Of a stretch of DNA of 35,564 bases, positions 7,860 to 16,700 are shown piece by piece (within the stretch, counting starts at the first letter, position 1; every line of letters starts with the position of its first letter). The position numbers and the translations under genes are program-made. The DNA comes from an uncultured Bacilli bacterium (GTDB taxonomy: Bacteria; Bacillota_I; Bacilli_A; RF39; UBA660), in NCBI GenBank assembly GCA_947629375.1, contig CANRDN010000020.1:1-35564 (forward strand), written 5' to 3'. The notes beneath the pieces were generated by a model. That model ran no database searches, had not been told where the DNA came from, and saw nothing but the letters and a program-made list of their open reading frames with translations.

Positions 7860-8813
7860 TTATTCATCTTCTGCAGTTGTTACGCTAATCTTTATAGTGG
7901 AGTCAGTTCCCCCTGGATATGTGTAGTCCTGTAGTGTATCTCTTTTGTAGAAATTTATCTTGGTATTCGAACTGGCATCCATATAAAAATCAAAGGAATT
8001 AACATAGTTATAACCATCTAATATTTCGAGTGTTTGCGTTGGTTTTCCTTGATACATATAAGTTCTATCAGTCATATCAAGTAAGATAACACTTGGGTCA
8101 AAGTTTAGATGAACTTTAGCAGAAAAACACTTCTTTTTATTTTCATCACTAAGTAATAAATAATCATCGATTGAAATATTATCACCGACACTGTGACCAT
8201 CAAAAGCTTCTGTTACTTTGTAATATGTTAAGGCATTGGTAAGCTCCAAAGTTAAATAGTCACTTCCTTGAGTATCAGTAATTTTATAAGAGAAATTAGA
8301 CTTTTGAATACCGATATGATAAGTTGCAGAAAGTTCTTTAACATAAGGAAAAGTAGAACGTGCTGTTGTAGTTACTTCAGCTTCTTGGTTTCTTGTAAAG
8401 TTACCAACTGGGTACACAGTAATTCTATAAGTATCTACGTGAGTTTCAGATCGTATTATCCCCGTTTCCTTACTTAAAACACATCTAATATTGGAAGAAC
8501 ATTCAACTTCAATATCATAAGTTATATCAGACTTAGTGTAGACCAAGTCATTTTTTTGATTATTAACGGTAATTGTAATCGGATAGGCACTAACACCATC
8601 CCAGTTATTAATACTTCTATGAGCTCCATTCATTGAAAGAACATAAGAGTTAAAATAGAATCCTTGACTTTCCAAAATATAGTTTCTTCCAAAGTTATAA
8701 ATATATCTACCAAAAGTTATTCCAATGGTTGTAATAACCAATAAAATAGAACATAGAATAATTAAATTTCTTTGTTTTTTGGTTAACTTAATTTTCTTCC
8801 TTTTCTTTTTCAT
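7860..8813 (-). CDS. N-terminally anchored surface protein, TasA/pilin-like
   Basis: A 317-aa protein with a Lys/Arg-rich start (K-K-K-R-K-K-I-K-L-T-K-K-Q-R), a single hydrophobic helix (about 17-38) and a long beta-rich exterior part. Just after the helix comes S-Q-G-F-Y-F-N-S-Y-V-L-S, then N-N-W-D-G, a pattern I associate with secreted subunits of sipW-linked clusters. Two Cys in E-C-S-S-N-I-R-C may form a disulfide. No LPXTG is present. Good ribosome binding site (AAGGAG). It is the last of three co-directional secreted-protein genes (195, 208, 317 aa); I see no hairpin after it, so some read-through into the ATPase unit is possible. The role as a structural or adhesive surface subunit is inferred. 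Confidence 0.7.
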   Translation of the reverse strand: MKKKRKKIKLTKKQRNLIILCSILLVITTIGITFGRYIYNFGRNYILESQGFYFNSYVLSMNGAHRSINNWDGVSAYPITITVNNQKNDLVYTKSDITYDIEVECSSNIRCVLSKETGIIRSETHVDTYRITVYPVGNFTRNQEAEVTTTARSTFPYVKELSATYHIGIQKSNFSYKITDTQGSDYLTLELTNALTYYKVTEAFDGHSVGDNISIDDYLLLSDENKKKCFSAKVHLNFDPSVILLDMTDRTYMYQGKPTQTLEILDGYNYVNSFDFYMDASSNTKINFYKRDTLQDYTYPGGTDSTIKISVTTAEDE

Positions 8814-8822
8814 TTTAACTCC

Positions 8823-9449
8823 TTAAATTACTTGTCTTGCATCGATAATTATGTAGATATTTTCTAAAGCATCACTATATTCTAGAACATTCTTATATGA
8901 TGGTGGAAAGTCTATTACTAAATAATACATATTAGTTATCTCTTCATTGAATCCAAAAAGATATTTAGTCTCATCTGTAAAAAGGTTATACCAAGCACCA
9001 TCATCATCTTGTTTTAGTTCACTTTTCGTAAGTAAATCGGCTCTATCAGGTGTATATTCATTTTCGTATAGACGATATGTAAGTGGTAGATTTGTAGTAG
9101 TTTGGATATACAAATTAAATTCAAGATCGACATCATTTCTTTTTGTTTCATTAAAGTTTGAAATACTGAAAGCATAAACATAAGAGTTCTCATTTGGTAT
9201 TATTTGGTCAACATCAATATTGTATTTCATTGTACCTGGTTCTACTACAAACATAGCAGTTTTAATGTCCAAAGATAGATTTGCACTAGATTCATAAAAG
9301 CTATAAGACCTTGTCAAAGAAAATAATCCAAGAGAAAGCAATGCGAATAAAAATAGACAAAACAAAACTAAGCGAATTTTATATCTCAACATTTTATTTC
9401 GCCATAATTTTCTTATATTATGTAAAAAACAATTAAACTTCCTCTTCAT
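8823..9449 (-). CDS. TasA-like secreted protein
   Basis: A 208-aa protein with a basic N-terminus, a hydrophobic helix (about 26-46) and the segment S-Y-S-F-Y-E-S-S-A-N-L-S-L-D-I-K-T-A, then strands Y-V-Y-A-F-S-I-S-N-F and N-L-P-L-T-Y-R-L-Y-E. This strand order is typical of TasA/camelysin-like subunits: the A-Y/F-x-x-N-x-N segment is followed by a T/Y-x-x-x-L strand. Likely exported and processed by one of the SipW enzymes in the locus. The ribosome binding site (AGGAG) sits inside the end of the preceding gene and is rather far from the ATG, so translation may be coupled. It overlaps neither neighbour; gaps are 8-9 bases. Confidence 0.7.
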   Translation of the reverse strand: MKRKFNCFLHNIRKLWRNKMLRYKIRLVLFCLFLFALLSLGLFSLTRSYSFYESSANLSLDIKTAMFVVEPGTMKYNIDVDQIIPNENSYVYAFSISNFNETKRNDVDLEFNLYIQTTTNLPLTYRLYENEYTPDRADLLTKSELKQDDDGAWYNLFTDETKYLFGFNEEITNMYYLVIDFPPSYKNVLEYSDALENIYIIIDARQVI

Positions 9450-9457
9450 CCTTTTCT

Positions 9458-10045
9458 TTATTCTCCTATATATTGATATGCTCTAAGTCCCAATTTCAAA
9501 TAAGTACCCTCTACATCTCCTTTTCCAACATTGGAATCAGTTTCATTTTCATTTTCATTATTAAGCCATTCGACATTAATAATTAGAGTCTTTTCTTCAC
9601 CATTTAAAACTTTATCTAAAGGAATAAATCCTTGAAATCTATTGCCTGAAAGATGCGTCAACTCTTCGTTTTCCAATTCGATAGAAGTAACTGTAAGTAA
9701 ACAATTGGGGTCCATCGTATGGTCATAATAAGTTATCTCGTAACCAACAGCAACCTGAGTATCTGTAGGATCAATCTTAATTCTTACTATTCCTTTACTA
9801 CCGGGTGCTACTGTATTTGCACTTGCATGTTCGTTTTCCCAAGTTATATTCTTTATTACAATATCAGAAGCAGCAGTGGCAATATTTTGATCATCTATTT
9901 TAAAACTCCAAACAGCAACTGGTAAATCTACTTCTCCTTCTCCCTCTGTTTCGTAGGAAGTATTCGTTCTTTTACTACTAAAATAGATAAAAGCACAAGA
10001 AAAAAGAAGAAGAACTACTATAATTACTTTAGTGCCTTGTTTCAT
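9458..10045 (-). CDS. TasA/camelysin-like secreted protein
   Basis: A 195-aa protein with a short N-terminal hydrophobic segment (about 6-23). The mature part has the order seen in the family: V-A-V-W-S-F-K-I-D-D-Q at the start, V-A-P-G-S-K-G-I-V-R-I-K-I-D, G-Y-E-I-T-Y, then L-I-I-N-V-E-W near the end. It resembles the 197-aa protein at 23713-24306 in plan (A/V-R/V-W-x-I/F-K-x-x, then L/V-A-P-G-x-x-G, then I-K/E-W), so the two are probably paralogues. It is the first gene of a new transcription unit, directly after a terminator and an extended -10 box. Likely a fibre subunit or accessory protein processed by SipW. Confidence 0.75.
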   Translation of the reverse strand: MKQGTKVIIVVLLLFSCAFIYFSSKRTNTSYETEGEGEVDLPVAVWSFKIDDQNIATAASDIVIKNITWENEHASANTVAPGSKGIVRIKIDPTDTQVAVGYEITYYDHTMDPNCLLTVTSIELENEELTHLSGNRFQGFIPLDKVLNGEEKTLIINVEWLNNENENETDSNVGKGDVEGTYLKLGLRAYQYIGE

Positions 10046-10066
10046 ATCCTCACTTCCTACAATAAA

Positions 10067-10075
10067 ATTATACCA
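10067..10075 (-). promoter_or_regulatory. Extended -10 element upstream of the 195-aa gene
   Basis: TGGTATAAT on the minus strand, about 22 bases before the ATG. The -35 position falls inside the hairpin of the preceding terminator and is not a good hexamer, so activity would rely on the extended -10. Confidence 0.45.
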
Positions 10076-10106
10076 AAAAAAAGAAATATTATCTATGATA
10101 ATACTT
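10075..10106 (-). terminator. Intrinsic terminator after the inactive signal-peptidase paralogue
   Basis: On the minus strand AGTATTATC and GATAATATT pair (9 bp with one G-T), loop ATA, followed by TC and eight T. It lies just after the 176-aa gene and immediately before the extended -10 of the next unit. Confidence 0.7.
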
Positions 10107-10117
10107 CTTAATTTTAC

Positions 10118-10648
10118 TTATTCATCTTTATCATATTTTAAAATCATAATTACACGATATACGTGGTAGATAAATAGTACCAAAACTGGTAGAATTACAA
10201 ATATTAAGAATCCAGCAGTCGATGTTAAGAAAGATATAATTGAACCGAAATTGCTCATCGACGTATTATATGTTCCTAAAACCTTATAATTAGGTATTAT
10301 TATGTTGCTTTCATTAATTGTATACTGTGAAGAACGATTATCTCCTGTTTTGGTTTTAACTGTTCCCATTCTTACAATATACTCGTCATTAAGTAAGTCA
10401 TAGTAGTATATTTCATCACCAATGTTTATATCGTTATAATTAACATTTTTTATTACTAGTAAATCTCCACTTTTATAATGAGTTAACTCTGTAGTATTGT
10501 AGTCGTCTATTAATATTAACGTATTACCTGCAAATGAAGTGTATCCAAAATCATTCTTAAGGAATACGATTCCAACCATTACGATGGCAAAGGCTATTAT
10601 TAGAAATTCTAAAAAGCCCAAGGCGAAATTCAAAATACGTTTTTTCAT
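10118..10648 (-). CDS. Catalytically dead SipW-like signal peptidase paralogue
   Basis: A 176-aa two-span membrane protein with the plan of the SipW proteins nearby: TM1 at about 12-30, an F-G-Y segment, an exterior beta domain with Y-K-S-G-D and I-N-I-G-D-E-I, and a C-terminal TM. Lining it up with the 189-aa SipW, the Ser of S-M-E-P becomes Thr53 (T-E-L-T) and the His of T-H-R-V becomes Arg93 (V-R-M-G). Both catalytic residues are therefore missing, so it should not cleave; a chaperone, scaffold or substrate-holding role is possible. The start is ATG 10648 with GGTGA five bases upstream; the ATG at 10660 overlaps that site. It follows the giant surface protein gene and precedes a terminator. 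Confidence 0.75.
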   Translation of the reverse strand: MKKRILNFALGFLEFLIIAFAIVMVGIVFLKNDFGYTSFAGNTLILIDDYNTTELTHYKSGDLLVIKNVNYNDINIGDEIYYYDLLNDEYIVRMGTVKTKTGDNRSSQYTINESNIIIPNYKVLGTYNTSMSNFGSIISFLTSTAGFLIFVILPVLVLFIYHVYRVIMILKYDKDE

Positions 10649-10664
10649 AATTATCACCATTTAT

Positions 10665-10693
10665 AGTATACCATTATCATTTTACAAATACAA
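10665..10693 (-). promoter_or_regulatory. Putative internal promoter for the inactive SipW paralogue
   Basis: Minus strand TTGTAT at 10693-10688, 17-base spacer, TATACT at 10670-10665 with TGG upstream (extended -10). The resulting leader would be only about 10 bases but would still include GGTGA. No terminator is seen after the giant gene, so this would add to read-through. Confidence 0.45.
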
Positions 10694-10715
10694 GAAACCT
10701 TTTTAAATTGTTCCT

Positions 10716-13700
10716 CTATTTGAACGGTATATCCTTTCTTACAATTATATATTCAAAGTCTTCATCGATTAGTTCGTTTTCATTATAAAGTTTAAATACT
10801 AGTTTATATGTTCCACTTTGCAGCTCGTCTTGTAGATTATAAGTAAGTTCTGTTAATTCTTTTGGACTAGTAGAAATCATATATTCATAATCTGATTGTT
10901 TAATATAAGTAGAAGTAGGCTCAGTAAATGAATCAGTAAATAACATATTAATATCCACTTCATTATAAAGAATTGAATCAGGACTAGATGTATCTCTTTT
11001 ATATAGAGCTACTCTTATATTTGGATCTTTTAAAACAGAATCATAAGTAATCGAGAATTTCTCTACTTTAGAATTATTCATATTTAGACCAGTTTCACCA
11101 ATTATCAGTTTCGATTCATCTTCTGTATCTACTACAATTAGGTTTTGGTCTCCAACGACAGTTAATTCTATTTCTTTTACTACTTCTTCAAGGTCACTAC
11201 TATTATGTAATCCATCACTTGATGCGAAAAGCGAGACTTTCATCGTATATCGTCCTGCCGGTAAAGTGTTACCAGTAACTAGTTGCAACGTTCTCGATAA
11301 GTTAGATACTTTATCAGATAACTTGATTCTAAATACTCCATTACTATCTACATAGTATGTTGTTCCATCTATTGTAATAGAAGTACTTGCAAGAAGTGAT
11401 GAAGATATTTGTTCACCTGTTGTATCATAGAATGTTATATTAAGACCCATACTACTACTTTCATAGTTAGTATCGACAATTGATTGACGAAGTTCAGTCT
11501 GTTTATATCCGACTGTTGAGTCATATGAAAAATCTTTTTGAGTGTCATAATATAAATAATCTGAGTCATACTTTATCGTTTGAGAAAGTGTTATGTTACT
11601 TGCTTCATACAAGTTATAAGTCATTATGTCCTGACGAATTCCAAGTACAGTGTATAAAGTAAAGTCATCAGGGTCCCTAATTTCCATTATTATTTTATTT
11701 CCCGTTTGTTCTCCAATTCCAGTAGTATCATAGAAATCAAAGATAAAGATATATTCTTCCATTAGATAATTCAAATCATCGTGATAATAGATTTTGTTAT
11801 TTTCAGCATCTTTATAATTATTATCAGCATCGATTGAATCCATTCTTATGAATTTAGATAACGGATATATTATTTCTTCATTTTCTGCAAGTTGCCTTAC
11901 AGAATCCTGGTATGTTGCTTCATCGACAATAAAGTAATAATGTCTTGGATTTGTTTCATTGAAACCAAAGTCTAACATCGTTATTTTAGTTCCAACTGGC
12001 AAAGCATAATTGGATACTAAAGCGTGATAGTTTTCATTGTTATGTCCATAGAAATCACTTGTTTTATCAGTGTTTGCGAACAATGAGTAATATGCCGTAA
12101 ACTGGCTTTTGTTTGTTATGTTAACAGTAGTAGTTGCAGGCATTTCGTACGCTTTAGCATATGTGATACTTGCGTCGTAAGCATCCTCTAAGTCATATAT
12201 TTTAGTATTTATATTAATTGATATTGTTATAAGTTTTACTTCATATTCGATTTCATTTTTTGGAATCAAAGCTTGAAGAGTGATAACAACTGTACCAAGT
12301 TCTTCTTCTGAACTTATGTTTTTAGCGTGATACAAGTAGAACATTAAAGAAGAGGCAATATCCTGGCTGTCGGATTCATAAGTTGTTGTACCTTCATAGC
12401 TACTTTTTGGATCTTTTAAATATTTTGTTGTTCCATAGTTTGCCCACTCGATTGTCTCTGCTTTCATAGCAAGACCCATAACACGATTAGCGTCATCTGG
12501 GTTAGTTGCAATCTTTGGAACTTCAAATGAATCTTTTAGGACAACACCTTCTGTTAATCCATCGGCATTAAATCCGATAACATTAAATATTGTATTACCT
12601 TTCGTGAAATCCATCATTTGTAACTCGTATGTACCTAAAGATGAATATTTAGACGCAGTTAAATCAAATTCATAGTTAACAGATGCTGTACCGATAATCC
12701 ATCTATAGAAGTTTGTATCTTTTGGTGTTGGATCGATATAGGCAGTTGTTATCTCTGTGTAATCATCATCTATATAGTTCGTATAGAATCCATCTACTGT
12801 AATATCGTGATTAACATTGTGAAGTCCAAGAACATACGAACCTCCGATTAAAACATCTGATGCGTCTCCACTAGATCCATAAGTTTTACTTTCATCGTAC
12901 ATACCATAAACATAAGTACCATTTGAATATGTTTGATACATTCCCATAAAAGTCATTCCAGAAACAACACCATATTCTGATGCATTTTCGTTAGTGGTAA
13001 CATTTAAGTTATTACCTGCAAGTAAATATAGACGGTTGTCGACATTCTTAGTTATTGTTTTACTTTCATCGTCGATTTGAACAGAGGCCTTTACTTCTTT
13101 TCCGTCTATATCAACTGCACTATCAAACTCTTTAAGCATATTCGCATTTTCTCTTAATAAAAGAGATGAATCGTTTTTAATTACAAATTTATCGATACGG
13201 TTTAAAGAGTATTTAATTGTTGAGTATTCATTAGTTCTATCGGTAGTTCCCGTTAGCTCAAGGTGAGAGTCATCAAGTGTTACAATATCGGCACGCTGAA
13301 TTGATACAGCTGTATCCGGTGTTCCTCTTTCACCAAGTTTTCTAATATATATTGATGATGGGCCAGCTGAAGATGATGCATTTCCTGAACCAAAGATACT
13401 TCCTGTTACAACGAAGTCTAAATCGTTTGGTCCATATCCTGTACCATCTACTAAAACTGTTATTCCTTTAGTAACACTTATGGCGTTATAGTCATAAACG
13501 TCACTTCCAGCTTCGTTTGCTTCTCCTCCACCAAAGATTGTACCTGTTACAGAAATATCTCCAGGTATAACTCCTTCGTGTTCTTGCAAAGCACTTTTTC
13601 CGATATATACCTCAGTTACTCCATAGACAACTGATGTATTACATCCGCCATACACGTTTCCTCCAACTTTGGCACCAGCTAGATGGACTTTAACAGTACT

Positions 13701-16700
13701 TGAGTCTTTTCCTTCTTCACCGATTGCGCCGTGGTTTCCTCCACCAAAGACATTTTTCTTGATGTTAGATACTCCATAGACGTGGACTGTAGAGTCTCCG
13801 TGAATTGCAGCTTGATTTCCTCCACCATAAACAGATTCTTCTACCATTACATCTTGAATTACAACTTCGGAGCTACCAGTAGAAATAGCTTGGTTTCCTC
13901 CACCGAAAATATTAGTATAATGTCCATTAACTAAATTAATTTCTGTATTGTTAGTCGTTCCTCCTAAGTTGTTACCACCATAGACATTGACAACATTAAG
14001 AGTATCTTTAGCAGTACCTTTTGTACTTACTAATGTTTTAGAAACATCACCATTTTGGTTAGATCCACCATAGACATTTTCTATTTTTCCATCTGACAAA
14101 TAAACATTAGAATTAGTAACACCTACTTGGTTTCCTCCACCATAAATATTAGTTATCGTACCATTGTTTACAGTAATCGATGTATCGCTAGTAATTCCAT
14201 CGGCGTTATTTCCACCAAAGACATCAGTAGCAGTTCCATTGTTGATAATGATATAAGAATTTGCTATATCACCACCAGCGTTACTTCCCCCAAACAACTG
14301 ACCAATTTGTCCACCGTTTTGCGTAACATTTGTGTTTGTTCTAACACTTGCTTGTTCTCCTCCACCGTAGACACTTGGGATGTTTGTTTCGTTTACTATT
14401 ACATTTGTTTCTCCTGATGTAGCAAGACGACCTCCACCATAAACGGCTTCTTTAATAGTTCCTCCATTTATTGTGACATTGGCAACATCTGTTTCACCAC
14501 CAGAGTTATTACCACCATAGATTGTATCTACAATACCACTTGTTGTTATGATATTAGATTCATCAACTGTTCCTCCAGAGTTACTTCCTCCAAAGATTTG
14601 AGTTACTGTAGCACCGGCTAGATATACGTGGTTTGTGTGAACACTGGCGTTGTTACCTCCACCAAATGTTCTACCTATTACTCCACCATTTAAATAAACA
14701 TTTATTTCACCATTTGGAGTACCTGCTGCATCGTTTCCTCCAAAGACATCAGTTATATTTCCATCATTAATATTTACATCGATGTCACCTAAAACATAAG
14801 GTGTAAATGTCGAGTTTCCTTTACCTCCACCAAAGACGGACTTCTTAACCGTTCCTTTATCCACTGTTACTGTTACTTTTTTATTAGCTACTGTAGTATT
14901 TCTTGTCGTTCCATTAACAGTACCGAAAGCACTTCCTCCATAGACTGAACCTTCAATAATTGGTGTCTCATTACTATTTTTGGAACCTATATTGATGTTT
15001 ACATTTCCACTTACATAGGTTCCATCCGATGTGTTAGAGTAACCACCATAACCGCCACCATAGATATCAGTATTTATTGTTCCACCAGTATGGTTTATAG
15101 TTACATCACCATAAATAGTTCCTGATTCATTAGACCCACCATAGATAGACCCGTTAACAGTTCCATTTTCCATATTAATGTAAACACTAGCAGGTCTATT
15201 AGATTGTCCAGAACCATTTCTGTTTCCTCCACCAAAAATGCTACCATTTACCGTTCCATTTAAAATATCAATATAAGTTTCAGAAGATGATACTTGAATT
15301 CCAACAGCTCCATAATTTCCACCACCATAGACATTTCGACGAACTAAGGCATCATCATTAATTATTATATAAGAATTATTAGCTGTTCCAATAGAATCGT
15401 AATTTTGTCTTCCATTACCAATTCCAAATACACTTCCTGCTTCAAAACCAAATAGGTTGCTGTTAGCATTTACATATTCTTCACTTCCAATAACAGCGTT
15501 ACCACCGATATAAATGTAAGGCGAACCAGTTAAAGCACCATCTGTACCAGATCCTGATACTCCATTAGATCCTCCAAAAACGCTATAATTGATTGTTCCA
15601 CCAGTTACTTGAATAATTCTATTCCCATATGTTGTAGACTGTCCAGCTCCACCGTTGATAGCATCAACTTCTCCACCTTTAACATAGATAAATGTATCGT
15701 TACGATTTTCATTACTCTGTTGAGAAAGTGGTCCTCCAATTAAATTGTAAATCCAACCACCTTCAATAAGAGCCTTTCTGGTAGTATAGTTTCCACCATA
15801 ACTACGACCGCCAACATACAAGCCGTGACTAAAGCTACTTGCATCTGTATTAGTTAGTGATGTAGGTCTTGCTGAACCTATTTTTCCACTTTTAACAATA
15901 GTATATAATGCAGCTTCATCGTAATCAGAACTTCTAATATTATTTCCCCAAGATCCTGCTGCACTAAAATAAACATCAAAATTATCGTTATTATTACTAA
16001 CTCTATCATAGTCATTACCATAGATTGCGGTAGCATTTACATAAACGTTCCTAGAGGAACTCGTAGAAACTCTCCCTGAGGTTACTGAAGTTGTTTCAAA
16101 AAATCCTGACTCTACTACGAATCGATATTTTGTAGGTGCACTAGCTGACCCGGTTGCACTATTATTTCCACCATAAGCAGAAACAAAGTTAACTTGAGTA
16201 GTTTGTGACTTAGTAATTCCACGACCAAACTTTGTATTATAATAGTTACCATAGAAATACTTACTTGTCGTATTAGCTGTAGAATTGGCAGGGTTTTCTG
16301 ATGTTCTTGTTTTATTAGAGTATATTATGATATTTTCGATAACTAAGTCGTCTCCTGCACTAACATAAGTATTAGTTATAGTCCAAGTTACAGGATATTT
16401 AGTACCACCATATGATCCAGTAAATGTTAAAGGTTTAGTCTGAGTAGTTCCCCAGCTACCTGTTAAGTTTGATTGCAATACAACAATATTTGTATCTCTT
16501 GTTACAAGATAATAATATTCTTTGTTTCGATCAAAAGTATTGAAGTTACCTGATTCATCATAGTACTGAATTAGTTGATAATAAGTACAAGATGTCTGAT
16601 TACAGTTACCACTTACTGCTTGTCCAGAAGCATCATAATAACCAGATGCATTCTCTCCTCGTCTTAATGTAACTTGTTCATAATAACTGCTCATATTGTC

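Noticed and set aside
13731-14417. Plus-strand open frames opposite the giant gene
   Set aside because: They arise from the antisense of the Gly/Asn/Val-rich repeats, lack ribosome binding sites and look low-complexity.
13385-15600. Regular repeats that could be a CRISPR or DNA satellite array
   Set aside because: The periodicity belongs to codons of a long open protein; repeat units differ in length and in DNA sequence and there are no constant repeats with unique spacers.
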